The notes: a model not told the origin generated them from the letters alone. 64,000 bases of DNA from Chitinophagaceae bacterium UBA1931 (GCA_002337125.1 DDFJ01000003.1:290732-354731), one strand, 5' to 3'; counted from the first letter of the stretch, positions 35,348 to 45,257 are shown. Made by a program: numbers and translations.

Positions 35348-38300
35348 TTAGAAATTAGCCCTGATCATAATACCATAGCTTCTTGAAGAAGGGTTAGTAC
35401 CAGCATTGCTTACGTTACTACCCCAATATGAACCTGTTGTAAGCTGTTCTGCATCCATGTTCTTAATAGTACGATAGAAGTAAAACAGGTTACGACCATA
35501 AACACTTAACTGTAATTTGTTGGCTTTCATTTTACCGGCCAATTTTGCAGGCAGGTTGTAAGTAAGTGTAAGCTCACGCAACTTCAGGTAATTGTTTTTA
35601 TTCACATACTTATAGTATAATGAATTGCTGTACTGAGGACCACCCCAGTTATAAGCATACCAGTAATAAATAGCTGGAGAAATAACGATGTCATTTGGTG
35701 TTCCATCAGCTTTTACACCTTTCAACAACATACCGTCAGTCATTACTTTTTGTCCACCGGGACCTGCAGTTCCAGTTGTTTCATGACCAACCCAATTGTT
35801 GTCAACCCAATATTTAATACCTGAACGTGAAGCATCAGCAGGCACCTTAACGCTTTCTTCAGTTAATCCACGGCTGGTTAACCAATAAAGACCTGTTGGA
35901 GCAACATATCCTCCGAAAGTAAAGTCGGTGTTAATGTCAAGACTGAATGATTTATATTCGAATCTGTTCCAATAACCACCAGAACCTTTTGGCATTGAGT
36001 TGCCGTATTTCTGCCATTTGTCAGCATCAAGAACATAAGTACCATCAGCACCTACAATCATTTCGCCTTTGCTATTTGTTTTTACAGGGTGTGCATACCA
36101 GTCGCCCATTGCTTCACCAACAATTGATACACGTTTAAGGGCATCTCCATCATAATTTGCATGGAGCAGCTCATTTGAACCAGTAGTTAACTTAAGAACT
36201 TTATTTTTATTTACTGCGAAATTAATACCAGTTTCCCAGCTAAATGATTTGGTTTCAACTGGTGTTCCATGAACATTAAATTCCCATCCTTTATTTTCAA
36301 GTGAACCAATATTTGTTAAAATACTGTTTGCACCCGATGATTGAGGAATATTAAGACTTAAAATCTGGTCATTGATTCTGGCATAGTAATAAGTGATATC
36401 AACGCTTAAACGGTTACCCAACAATTTAGATTCAAGACCAATTTCCCATTCGTTTTTAGTTTCTGGTTTAATCTGTGCATTACCATATGGGCTATTCTTA
36501 ATAGCATTGGTAAGAACAGAACCATTACCCTGGTCTGTAAGGTTTCCAACAGAATAAGCTGGATTTGCCAGATATAATCCTGGATAGTTACCTACAATAC
36601 CCCATGAAGCACGTAATTTTCCATAGTTAACCCATTTAGGAAGAGTAAATGCATCAGAGAAAACAAATCCGGTATTAACAGAAGGATAAACAAAGCTGTT
36701 ATTATTTGGATTCATTGTTGAAGTTCTGTCTCTGCGAACAGTGGCTTCTGCAAAAAGATAATTTTTATAATCAAAGTTGATGGTTCCGAATACAGCATCT
36801 GTTATGAAATATGTCTGCATTGAGCTTGAACCATAAGCATCTTTTGAAGAAGAAAGGTCAAATTTATTTTCTGTTGTAAGACCATTAGTTGTACCAACTG
36901 AAGTAGACAGGTTTTGTTCTGTACGTGCATTATAGCCTGCCATAGCAGTCAGAGTAATATCCTTATTCAGTTCTTTTTTATAAGACAATAACACATCACC
37001 ATAAACTAATGCATATGTATTGGTATTAACTCCGTAGTAACCAGAGTAACCATATGCAAGAGGTATTGAAGAATGATTACGTGTAAAAGACCTTGTAGTA
37101 GTATAATCTGTAGAAATCCTTCCTTGTAAATTAAGGTTCTTTACAATTTCATAATTAACTTTTGTTACAGCATTAATACGGTTGATGTACTCGTCTGTGT
37201 TATTTTCTAACACATTCCAAAGGAAATCTCCGATATCAGTTCTGAAGTTTGGATAAATGATATTTTCTGCAGGAGTAAGACTGCGATCAGCATTCCTTAC
37301 ATATTTATATCCAAGGCTTGTTTTATATTTCGCTTTATACCAATCACCATTATCAAATGCAGGGAACATACCGGTAAAATTATTAATCATCCTGTCTATC
37401 ATGTAAGGCCTGTTATGTACATGCCAGTTCATGTAGTTGATTATGATATCTGTATTTACTTTTTTCCCTAACTTATAATGATTATTAAAATTGAAATTAT
37501 GTTTATCATTTCTTGAGTTTAAACTCAATCCCTCAGTATGCTGGAACGTATAGGAGAACCTGCTGCTTGAACGATCTGTTGTATTACTCATCGCCAGGTT
37601 TACAGTTGAGTTGTTTGCCTTTTGGAATAAGTTGGCAAAACCATTTTCCTGGTAACTGTAAGGGCGAATCTGTCCATCCCAGCAAAGTATGGGTTGTCCA
37701 TCAAAATCAGGACCAAAGTTGATACTTGCACCTGGTAAAACACGGTAAGTAGTTCCGTTTACAGTGCGGGTATCAAAATTATTGTTTGCATATTGAGAAC
37801 CAAACTGCATAACAGAATAACCGATTGGCAAACCTGCACCACGTTGTTTTTGCCATTTAGGTAAATATGCAATTTCATCTCTTGTATATGATGCATTAAA
37901 ATCAAGGCTGAAACCTTTTTTTCCTTTACCACTCTTTGTTGTAATAAGGATTACACCATTAACAGCTTCTGAACCATACAATGCTGCTGCAGATGCACCT
38001 TTAAGAATTGAAATACTTTCAATATCCTCAGGGTTAAAATCAACCAATCCGTTTGCTCTGATTCGTTGATCTCCCCAATAATTACTATTATCAAATCCAC
38101 CATCACGTACTGGTACACCATCCATAATTACCAGTGGAGTGGATTTAAAGTTAATAGAGTTTACCCCACGTACCTGAATGGCAACACCACTTGTTGCACC
38201 ACCAGGTGTAGCAGCGATTTTAACGCCAGGGGCTTTACCATACAATGCTGTGGCAAAGTTTGTAGTACCGCTTTTTACAAGTTCATCTGCTTTGATGGTT

Positions 38301-38674
38301 GTGGCGGCATAACCTAAAGAACGTTGTTGTTTGGTAATACCCAACGCTGTTACAACCACTTCACCAATTTCTTTTGAAGAAGATGACAGCGACACTTCAA
38401 CCGTGTTTTTGCCATCTACGCTTACTTCCTGACTTTCATAACCAACAGAACTGAAAACTAATGTTGCATTAGAAGCAACACTGATTTTAAAAGTACCGCT
38501 GGCATTGGTCAGGGTTTGATTATTTGTTCCTTTTTCCTTTACGGTTACTGAGGGAACGCCATTACCGTCGGCATCCCGCACTGTACCTGTAACTTGTTTT
38601 TTCTGTGCTGTTACACTTAAAAAGCACAATGCTGCCAGGCCAAAGAGCAGCATTCGTTTAAACAACATTTTCAT
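35348..38674 (-). CDS. SusC-like TonB-dependent outer-membrane transporter (SusC1)
   Basis: The 1108-residue protein has a signal peptide to about 23. A carboxypeptidase-D-regulatory-like domain (VTGTVRDADGNGVPSVTVKEKG) is followed by a TonB box region (EVVVTALGI) and a plug domain (QVRGVNS, IMDGVPVRDGG, ESISILKGASAAALYGSEAVNG). The beta-barrel ends SSRSYGIMIRANF. It imports oligosaccharides together with SusD1. No N-terminal signalling (STN) domain is present, so control by an ECF/anti-sigma pair is unlikely. The upstream 62 bp carry the promoter for this pair. Confidence 0.95.
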   Translation of the reverse strand: MKMLFKRMLLFGLAALCFLSVTAQKKQVTGTVRDADGNGVPSVTVKEKGTNNQTLTNASGTFKISVASNATLVFSSVGYESQEVSVDGKNTVEVSLSSSSKEIGEVVVTALGITKQQRSLGYAATTIKADELVKSGTTNFATALYGKAPGVKIAATPGGATSGVAIQVRGVNSINFKSTPLVIMDGVPVRDGGFDNSNYWGDQRIRANGLVDFNPEDIESISILKGASAAALYGSEAVNGVILITTKSGKGKKGFSLDFNASYTRDEIAYLPKWQKQRGAGLPIGYSVMQFGSQYANNNFDTRTVNGTTYRVLPGASINFGPDFDGQPILCWDGQIRPYSYQENGFANLFQKANNSTVNLAMSNTTDRSSSRFSYTFQHTEGLSLNSRNDKHNFNFNNHYKLGKKVNTDIIINYMNWHVHNRPYMIDRMINNFTGMFPAFDNGDWYKAKYKTSLGYKYVRNADRSLTPAENIIYPNFRTDIGDFLWNVLENNTDEYINRINAVTKVNYEIVKNLNLQGRISTDYTTTRSFTRNHSSIPLAYGYSGYYGVNTNTYALVYGDVLLSYKKELNKDITLTAMAGYNARTEQNLSTSVGTTNGLTTENKFDLSSSKDAYGSSSMQTYFITDAVFGTINFDYKNYLFAEATVRRDRTSTMNPNNNSFVYPSVNTGFVFSDAFTLPKWVNYGKLRASWGIVGNYPGLYLANPAYSVGNLTDQGNGSVLTNAIKNSPYGNAQIKPETKNEWEIGLESKLLGNRLSVDITYYYARINDQILSLNIPQSSGANSILTNIGSLENKGWEFNVHGTPVETKSFSWETGINFAVNKNKVLKLTTGSNELLHANYDGDALKRVSIVGEAMGDWYAHPVKTNSKGEMIVGADGTYVLDADKWQKYGNSMPKGSGGYWNRFEYKSFSLDINTDFTFGGYVAPTGLYWLTSRGLTEESVKVPADASRSGIKYWVDNNWVGHETTGTAGPGGQKVMTDGMLLKGVKADGTPNDIVISPAIYYWYAYNWGGPQYSNSLYYKYVNKNNYLKLRELTLTYNLPAKLAGKMKANKLQLSVYGRNLFYFYRTIKNMDAEQLTTGSYWGSNVSNAGTNPSSRSYGIMIRANF

Positions 38675-38736
38675 TGCAGTTTGTTTATTGGTTAAGAAAT
38701 ATGTGTTTGATGAATCGACTACGTTTTTTAATGTTT

Positions 38737-39957
38737 TCAGATTTCCACTTCAGCTTCTGCTGTTTTCCGTTTCTGTTTTTCAGGCGAATCAAAATGATCC
38801 ATTACCAAAGCTGCTGCTCCAATAATCTCTGCCTCATAACCCAACGATGAAATCTTTACATCGGTGTACTCTGCAATTTTGGGAATGCAATGCTCATTGA
38901 TAGCCTGCTGAATAGGTGCTAACCATATTCTTCCTCCAACCGAACCACGGCCACTTAAAACAATCAACTCGGGGTTTAACAAATGAATTAATATGGCAAT
39001 ACCCCTTCCTATATTATAACCTGCTTCTGAGAGCAGTTCAATCGCAAACTTGTCGCCTTTTATTGCAGCATCCATAATTGCTCGTGAAGAATCTTCTGCA
39101 TGTGCAAGTGATAAATTCTTCAACATGGATACCCTGCCTTCTTTTAATCCTTTCAGCGCTTTTTCTGTTACAACAAACAATGATGTTTCTGTTTCAAGAC
39201 AACCACTCTTTCCGCAACTGCACATTTTATTATTGGTAAAAAGTGGAATATGGCTAAACTCACCAGCAAAGCCATTGTAACCACGAAACAGTTCGCCATT
39301 TACCACCATCCCCAAACCAATACCCCAGCCAACATTGATCACCATTACATTTTTCTTATTCTTGGCTGCACCAAACTTTAATTCAGCAAGGGCTATCAAA
39401 CTTGAATCATTGTCAATAAAAACAGGAACATCCAGTTTTGCTTCCAGTTTGCTTACAATGCTGCTGCCCTTTTCTGTTTTCAGAAATGAATGATTAATTC
39501 CTTTTCTTACATCAACAAAACCAGGCATACCAATACCCACACCGGCAATCATGCCCTTTGCAATTCCTGCTTCAGAGATATAATTATTAATATGCTTGAT
39601 TAAACTATCGAGCGCATTTACATTATTAGCAAGGGGTAATTCAATTTTCAGCGGGTCAAGAACATAATTATTATGCATATCCAGTATCGCAATACGTGTA
39701 ACCAACTGATCCATGGCTACGGATACGATATACATTAATTTACTTTTGAGAGAATACATTTGCGGACGACGGCCACCTGTAGAACTCGCATAACCCGATT
39801 CTACCACTGCTCCTTCTTCCATCAATTCGTTAACCGCTCTTGTTGCAATAGGAAGACTTTTCTCGGTAAGAACACTGATATCTGAACACGAAAGCTCACT
39901 CTCAAAATAGAGACACTTCTGAATCTGTCTTTTATACAACACATTCTTCGTGGACAT
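38737..39957 (-). CDS. ROK-family transcriptional repressor (NagC/XylR type)
   Basis: This 406-residue protein has an N-terminal winged helix-turn-helix (about 1-70, LSCSDISVLTEKSLPIATR and GRRPQMY) and a ROK sugar-binding domain. The ROK domain has GIGMPGFVD, the phosphate-binding VINVGWGIGLGMV, the ExGH-like GEFSHIPLF and the zinc motif CSCGKSGCLET (about 244-254). Such proteins bind a sugar such as GlcNAc or xylose and release DNA. It lies between SusC1 and the SGNH-GH20 fusion gene. A palindrome cluster precedes it, suggesting autoregulation. The kinase motif is present, but the HTH indicates a regulator. Confidence 0.92.
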   Translation of the reverse strand: MSTKNVLYKRQIQKCLYFESELSCSDISVLTEKSLPIATRAVNELMEEGAVVESGYASSTGGRRPQMYSLKSKLMYIVSVAMDQLVTRIAILDMHNNYVLDPLKIELPLANNVNALDSLIKHINNYISEAGIAKGMIAGVGIGMPGFVDVRKGINHSFLKTEKGSSIVSKLEAKLDVPVFIDNDSSLIALAELKFGAAKNKKNVMVINVGWGIGLGMVVNGELFRGYNGFAGEFSHIPLFTNNKMCSCGKSGCLETETSLFVVTEKALKGLKEGRVSMLKNLSLAHAEDSSRAIMDAAIKGDKFAIELLSEAGYNIGRGIAILIHLLNPELIVLSGRGSVGGRIWLAPIQQAINEHCIPKIAEYTDVKISSLGYEAEIIGAAALVMDHFDSPEKQKRKTAEAEVEI

Positions 39958-39989
39958 CGCAATCAGTTTTGGAATTTGAAGTAAATATA

Positions 39990-40042
39990 GAGGAAGTTTG
40001 AAAACTTTTATAAAAAATTATAAAAAGTTTTTAAACTTTTTT
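39990..40042. promoter_or_regulatory. ROK-type operator candidate in the ROK gene upstream region
   Basis: AAAAAGTTT (40022-40030) and AAACTTTTT (40033-40041) form a perfect 9-bp inverted repeat with a 2-bp spacer. A third half-site AAAACTTTTA (40001-40010) pairs imperfectly with 40021-40035. A/T-rich AAAGTTT...AAACTTT palindromes are typical ROK binding sites. Confidence 0.5.
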
Positions 40043-40135
40043 CCGCTTTTTACTAACTTCTGATCGTTTACTGAAAAAATTAAGAAGTTTGGTCTGAAAA
40101 AGCCTTTTGGTGGGATTTTTTTTACTGGCTGCTTT

Positions 40136-42703
40136 CTACAATTCAGCAAATGTGAACATCCATTTTACCGGGTTTTGCCAGTTTTTTGCCTTGAAAGATC
40201 CAACAGGAGCTTTAATTAAAATGGTATTCCACCCCTTTTTCAGGAAGATTTTTGTTGGCTGGCGATATTCATAGCCTTCATCAACAAGCGGCATTTCAGC
40301 ATTTCCAGGTAAACCGGCATGTTGCCAAACAGGTGCAGTAACGGGTACGCCGTTTACCCAAACCTTACTTTGCTTATCATCCCAACAGTTCAAAGGCGGA
40401 CTATCAGTTGCAGGTGAGCGTGACAGGTTATTAAATCCAATCCAGAATTCCTTTACCCCTTCTTCATCGCTCCAGATTTTTGTTGTGGCATACCAGGTTG
40501 TATTTTCCTTTGGTTCGGCTAATGCAGCATTAATTAATGGAGCCCACCAATGACGCAGGATAATTGTACCACCTGCAGCCTTTAAAGCAATCATTGCTTT
40601 TGTTTCATCCCATCCTTTTTTTTCAGGATTAAACTGCATGGACAAATCTCCTTTGTTATCAAAAGGGCCATACAGGTTCCAGGCTATGTTTGATTGTTTG
40701 ATATAAGGAAATGGAAGATTAGAGAACTGTTCTGTTTTCTGATCAAGCAAACGGTTCTCAAATTCTTCAAACTGTCTTGCCTGTTTTGAATCAGGTTCAC
40801 CAATTGTTGCAGTCCAGCCTTTGTTTCCACCACCAAGCCAGGTACGTTCTGCAAATGCAAGCATTCCCGGGTAAACAGGATTTTGTTTCAACACATCTTC
40901 AGCTTTCTCCACTCTGCGATCAGGCCACATGCAGAGTATTGCACCTTTTATTTTTTTTGTTTCCGCTGGCTGATCACCAATCATGCGGTTAAAGATTGTA
41001 ACAACACTTTCAAGTGGATCCATATGATTAAGATACAGATGCCTTGAATCCAGGAATGAATGCACCGTTGAATCTTTTTCGCCAAGATCACTCATCCATA
41101 ACTGCCTGATGGTTTGATCATCCAGGTTACCACCGGGACTCCAGCCAACCGTTTGCTTACCCAGCTGATGCAAAAACTGAAGAACATCAGGAAGAAAATT
41201 TTTGTTCGTGATCTTTACTTCATCTCCACCAATATGAATAAACGGCACATCATATGCTGAACAGATTTCACGCAGAATATTTTTAATAATCACCAGCCCG
41301 GAATCGCTCTGCATATCTGTTTTCATGGCACGTGTAAAAGCAGCACTATGTCCCGGCATATCAATTTCAGGAATCAATGTAATATGCCTGTCTTTACAAA
41401 AACTAATCAGTTCTTTTAGATTTTCTTCGGTATAAAACATGCCTTTGTTACGAAGCATGTTTTCAGGAGCAGTAAGCTGGGGATATTGTTTAATGGCAAG
41501 TCTCCAGGCAATATCTTCTGTAATATGAAAATGAAAGATGTTGAGTTTGTACCGGCTCATCATTTCAATTTGCTGTTTCAGCAAATCCATTGGCTGGTAA
41601 TTACGGCCGGCATCAATCATATAACCACGCCATGAAAATGCAGGCTGGTCTGTAATTTCACATCCATCAACAATAACTGCATCACGCATAAGTTGCCGTA
41701 ATGTTTGAATCGCATTAAAAACGCCATGTGAACCCGAAGCCGAAATGATAATCTTTGTTGATATTACAGTAAGCTTATATCCTTCATCACTTTTTATTGC
41801 AGGATCTTTTTTCAGTTCAATCGGGAAATCATGTGCTGCAGAAAAAGATGTAACTGTTGCCTGTATTCCATTTTCGTTTAATAAATCTTTCAGGCGGTTT
41901 GCTTCACGTATGAAGGATTCATCTTTAACAAGAATTGTTTTACAACGAAACAGCGGGAAAGATTCATTCGTCCATTTTAGTTGTTGTGGTAATGGAAGAA
42001 GAGATGGTTTCTGCTGCAGATCATAAACATAGGGATATACAAAATGCTTCCAGTACAAATAAGCTTCACCTGTTAAATGAAGCCCGTCATTTGTAAACTG
42101 TTCATTCAGTTTTCCATCATTATTTTTTAACAGGCTGTGCAGGTCAAGAAATGTATAATGATGAGTTGCAGCATTTTTCTGTAATGCATTGTTCAACTGA
42201 ACAATGGTTTCGCCGTTTTTTGTATGTGTCACAAACTTGCCAAATACATTGTTTACAGGGAATACACTCTGTACATACAATTTTGTGGTTGGCGATTGCT
42301 GAAACACATAATCAGCAATCAGTAACATATTTTTAAGTACACTATCTGCAGTTATTCCTCTTGCAAGATCATTGGTACCAATAAGCAGAAAGATTTTTTT
42401 GGGTTTGTTTTTTACAACATCATCCAGGCGATGAATAACCCCGGCTGTAATATCGCCGCTGATGCCCCGGTTCTTTACCTTCAGATCACTAAACAACTCA
42501 CTCCATTCTGCACCATCGGTAATACTGTTACCTAAAAAAACAATATCGTTACGGGAAAAAGCTAATGTTTGAAAATGAGAAACACGCTGCAGGTAATAGG
42601 TAGGAAAAATTGAATCGGGATATGCGGGCAATTGCACCTGTGCCTGTAACTTACTGCTTAAGAAAAACACAAATGCAAAAATTGCTGCAATATTCCATTT
42701 CAT
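40136..42703 (-). CDS. SGNH-esterase / GH20 beta-hexosaminidase fusion, secreted
   Basis: The protein has about 855 residues from the ATG at 42703 (MKWNIAAIFAFVFFLSSKLQAQ). Residues 25-230 are an SGNH/GDSL hydrolase with a full set of blocks: FLGNSITDG (Ser60), NRGISGD, GTND (Asn111) and DGLH (Asp206 and His209). Residues about 235-350 are a GH20b domain. The barrel (about 355-680) has HFHITED, PEIDMPGH and HIGGDEVKI (Asp494-Glu495). A C-terminal beta-sandwich (about 720-855) follows. It would remove an ester such as O-acetyl and terminal HexNAc from the same glycan. I know of no standard named fusion of this type. The order is consistent with one continuous frame and no frameshift. Confidence 0.9.
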   Translation of the reverse strand: MKWNIAAIFAFVFFLSSKLQAQVQLPAYPDSIFPTYYLQRVSHFQTLAFSRNDIVFLGNSITDGAEWSELFSDLKVKNRGISGDITAGVIHRLDDVVKNKPKKIFLLIGTNDLARGITADSVLKNMLLIADYVFQQSPTTKLYVQSVFPVNNVFGKFVTHTKNGETIVQLNNALQKNAATHHYTFLDLHSLLKNNDGKLNEQFTNDGLHLTGEAYLYWKHFVYPYVYDLQQKPSLLPLPQQLKWTNESFPLFRCKTILVKDESFIREANRLKDLLNENGIQATVTSFSAAHDFPIELKKDPAIKSDEGYKLTVISTKIIISASGSHGVFNAIQTLRQLMRDAVIVDGCEITDQPAFSWRGYMIDAGRNYQPMDLLKQQIEMMSRYKLNIFHFHITEDIAWRLAIKQYPQLTAPENMLRNKGMFYTEENLKELISFCKDRHITLIPEIDMPGHSAAFTRAMKTDMQSDSGLVIIKNILREICSAYDVPFIHIGGDEVKITNKNFLPDVLQFLHQLGKQTVGWSPGGNLDDQTIRQLWMSDLGEKDSTVHSFLDSRHLYLNHMDPLESVVTIFNRMIGDQPAETKKIKGAILCMWPDRRVEKAEDVLKQNPVYPGMLAFAERTWLGGGNKGWTATIGEPDSKQARQFEEFENRLLDQKTEQFSNLPFPYIKQSNIAWNLYGPFDNKGDLSMQFNPEKKGWDETKAMIALKAAGGTIILRHWWAPLINAALAEPKENTTWYATTKIWSDEEGVKEFWIGFNNLSRSPATDSPPLNCWDDKQSKVWVNGVPVTAPVWQHAGLPGNAEMPLVDEGYEYRQPTKIFLKKGWNTILIKAPVGSFKAKNWQNPVKWMFTFAEL

Positions 42704-42759
42704 GTGTATCTTTTTATTGTTTTCTGGCCACATGTTATTCGCCATAAAAACACGTTTTA

Positions 42760-43827
42760 CTATTGGGGAAAGCCTGCTAATTCAGGTTCTTTTTCCACTA
42801 ACTTTTCAAGCAGTGTTAACTGGTTACCGGCACGTACAAAATTATGACCGGGGTATTTTTCACCATAGTAAATATCGTTATTGAGGAAGTCGGTTAAAAA
42901 CCGCAGAGCTTGCATGTAAATCATAAATTTACCTGCATAAAAGAAATGACGTTTTTCATCAGCTGTCAGCACTTCTTTCATTTCGCTGTAATACCCGTCA
43001 ACTACTGCTTTGTAAATATCGCTACGTACTTCTATTTTAGAATAATCGCTTTCTTCTTCACTTACCGGCGAAAGATAAGTACGCATCATATCGCCCAAAT
43101 CGCTGATAAAATAACCAGGCATGATGGTATCAAGATCAATCACACACAAACCTTTCCCATCCTGATCAAATAGCACATTGCTGATTTTTGTATCGTGATG
43201 TGTAACACGTTTATGAAAACCAGTTGACTGTAGAATATCATTATACGTATCAACAATACCCGAAAAAGTAATCAGCCTGGCGATCATTTGTTTTGCTTCA
43301 TCAATACGCTCAGCATTACCATTGGCAACTGCTTCAAGAAACTGGTTATAGCGCAGAAACAAATCATGAAAATGAGGAATCGTGGTTTTTAAATAACCAC
43401 ATTCAAACTGGTCTAGCAGTTTTGTAAACCGGCCAAATTGTTTTGCAGCTTCAAATGCTTCTGCAGCATTATCAACAACATCTTTTGAAAAAGAGTTTTT
43501 CACAAACGGAAACAACCTGAAATATCCTTCTGCTTTATTATAATACAGGTTTTTTCCATCATTGGTTTTTACCGGGGCAATAAACAAATAATCGGGATGA
43601 TGTTCATTAAGGTAAGCAGCAATCATTTCAATGTTATCAGCAATAGCATCAGGATTTGCAAACACATGATGATTGATGCGTTGCAGAATATATTGCTCAT
43701 CATTGCTGACTTTCCAGGTATGATTGATTAATCCACTGCCAAATGGTTCTGTTTTAAGTGCATCTTCTGCCAAACCAAATGCAGCTAGTACAGGCTGTAA
43801 CATTCTTTCTTCAATTTTAATACTCAT
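42760..43827 (-). CDS. Aminoglycoside-phosphotransferase-fold sugar kinase, NahK-like
   Basis: This cytoplasmic protein has about 355 residues from the ATG at 43827. It has the family start PFGSGLINHTWKV, the catalytic loop VTHHDTKISNVLFD and the Mg motif CVIDLDTIMPG. GSGLINxT and THxDTKxxNV are shared with N-acetylhexosamine 1-kinase (NahK), which makes GlcNAc-1-P or GalNAc-1-P. The downstream neighbour is a GH20 fusion and the upstream gene is a GH109-like enzyme that releases GalNAc. The kinase thus probably salvages free HexNAc. Its start overlaps the GH109 stop by 11 bp, so translation is coupled. Other APH-fold substrates, for example homoserine, are less likely. Confidence 0.82.
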   Translation of the reverse strand: MSIKIEERMLQPVLAAFGLAEDALKTEPFGSGLINHTWKVSNDEQYILQRINHHVFANPDAIADNIEMIAAYLNEHHPDYLFIAPVKTNDGKNLYYNKAEGYFRLFPFVKNSFSKDVVDNAAEAFEAAKQFGRFTKLLDQFECGYLKTTIPHFHDLFLRYNQFLEAVANGNAERIDEAKQMIARLITFSGIVDTYNDILQSTGFHKRVTHHDTKISNVLFDQDGKGLCVIDLDTIMPGYFISDLGDMMRTYLSPVSEEESDYSKIEVRSDIYKAVVDGYYSEMKEVLTADEKRHFFYAGKFMIYMQALRFLTDFLNNDIYYGEKYPGHNFVRAGNQLTLLEKLVEKEPELAGFPQ

Positions 43828-45172
43828 CGTTAAAAGCAAAAACAGGCTTACGGTACATCCATTGTCCGGCAGTAAAGTCAGGGAACTCTACTGTTTCATT
43901 ACCCAGCTCAATTGACTGTTCGCTCAGTGGTGTAATAGCACTCCATGCAGCAGCATCATATACATCCATTGGAGTTGGCGTTTTGCGTTTGATGGATTCA
44001 ATGAATGAATGAATCACGAAAAAGTCCATTCCGCCATGCCCTGCACCAGCTGTTTCTTTACTCCATCTTGCCCATAACGGGTGATCATATTTATCAAGCC
44101 ATTTTTTAGCATCATCCCACTGGTGAGGTGTTGCCGATTTTCCTTCAATATAAATTCCTTTGTTTACATCCATCCACAAACCTTCTGTTCCCTGTACACG
44201 AAAACCTAATGAATAAGGCCTTGGGAGATTTGTATCGTGCTGTAATAAAATGGTTTCGCCGTTTGCACAATTGATAGACGTTGTAACAACATCACCCAAT
44301 TTAAAATTAATTTTTGCATTTGGATGATCAGGTCCGCATTCTTTTACAATATGTGCGTGTAAACCTCTTGCTTTAGAAGAGAAGGAGGCAAGATTTACAA
44401 AACGGTTGCCCCTGTTGATATTAATGTATTGAGCAATTGGCCCGATGCCATGTGTAGGATATAAATCACCATTACGATAAACAGAATGATGTGTTCTCCA
44501 TCTTGCTTCGCTCCATGCTTTATCGCCAAACTCACAGCCCTTACCATAAGCATCCATACCATTGTTGAATTTCACTTCACGCAGATCGTGCTGGTAACCT
44601 CCCTGCAAATGAATCAGTTCACCAAACATACCCTGGCGCACCATGTTTAATACAGCCATTACATCACGGCGGTAGCAAACATTTTCCAGCATCATTACAT
44701 GTGCTTTGTATTTTTCAGCAGTCTTTACAACTTCCCAATGATCTTCCAATGTAATTCCAATCATTACTTCAGATCCAACATACTTCACACCCGATTCAAC
44801 TGAACCAATAATCATTTCTTTATGCCACTCCCAGGGCGTTGCAATCACAACTCCGTCGATTCCCTTCAGCTCCAGCATTTTTTTCCATGCATACACATCA
44901 CCTGTAAATACCTGCGGCATTTTCTTGCCGCTCTTATTAATAATTTCTTTTGAAAGCGAAAGCATACGGTCATCAATATCACAAATGGCAACTACTTCCA
45001 CATCCTGGCGGTTCAGTAACAATTCAAGATGACTTTGTCCACGCAAACCAACACCAATAATTGCAATTTTTACTTTTACATCAGCACCGGCCGCAAACAA
45101 CTCTGCTGACGGGAGAATTGTAAAAGAGGCAGCAGCAAGCCCTGTGTTTTTGATAAACGTTTTCCTGTTCAT
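43817..45172 (-). CDS. GH109-type alpha-N-acetylgalactosaminidase (Gfo/Idh/MocA fold)
   Basis: The 451-residue protein has an N-terminal signal-like segment MNRKTFIKNTGLAAASFTIL; the twin-arginine motif is only partly kept. The Rossmann fold is IAIIGVGLRGQSH. GYQHDLREV and YPTHGIGPIAQYININRG (Tyr238, His241) match the GH109 group. In characterised Elizabethkingia enzyme, Tyr and His of this motif are implicated in the NAD-dependent, redox-type elimination/addition mechanism that releases alpha-GalNAc (blood-group A). Other Gfo/Idh/MocA dehydrogenases could be confused with this. The motif and the neighbouring HexNAc kinase support GH109. Confidence 0.85.
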   Translation of the reverse strand: MNRKTFIKNTGLAAASFTILPSAELFAAGADVKVKIAIIGVGLRGQSHLELLLNRQDVEVVAICDIDDRMLSLSKEIINKSGKKMPQVFTGDVYAWKKMLELKGIDGVVIATPWEWHKEMIIGSVESGVKYVGSEVMIGITLEDHWEVVKTAEKYKAHVMMLENVCYRRDVMAVLNMVRQGMFGELIHLQGGYQHDLREVKFNNGMDAYGKGCEFGDKAWSEARWRTHHSVYRNGDLYPTHGIGPIAQYININRGNRFVNLASFSSKARGLHAHIVKECGPDHPNAKINFKLGDVVTTSINCANGETILLQHDTNLPRPYSLGFRVQGTEGLWMDVNKGIYIEGKSATPHQWDDAKKWLDKYDHPLWARWSKETAGAGHGGMDFFVIHSFIESIKRKTPTPMDVYDAAAWSAITPLSEQSIELGNETVEFPDFTAGQWMYRKPVFAFNDEY

Positions 45173-45257
45173 AAATGGTGATCTTTAATTTTATATGAGA
45201 AACAAGCAATAAAATTTTCTTGCTTTGGTGAAAATACACATTCCACACGCTGCAAAT

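Noticed and set aside
38737..39957. Calling the ROK protein a glucokinase
   Set aside because: It has an N-terminal winged helix and a palindromic region upstream, typical of ROK repressors; kinases of this fold lack the helix-turn-helix.
43817..45172. Calling the GH109-like gene a plain sugar dehydrogenase
   Set aside because: The Rossmann fold alone would allow it, but the YPTHGIGPIAQY and QHDLRE motifs and the adjacent HexNAc kinase favour GH109. The alternative is noted in the entry.
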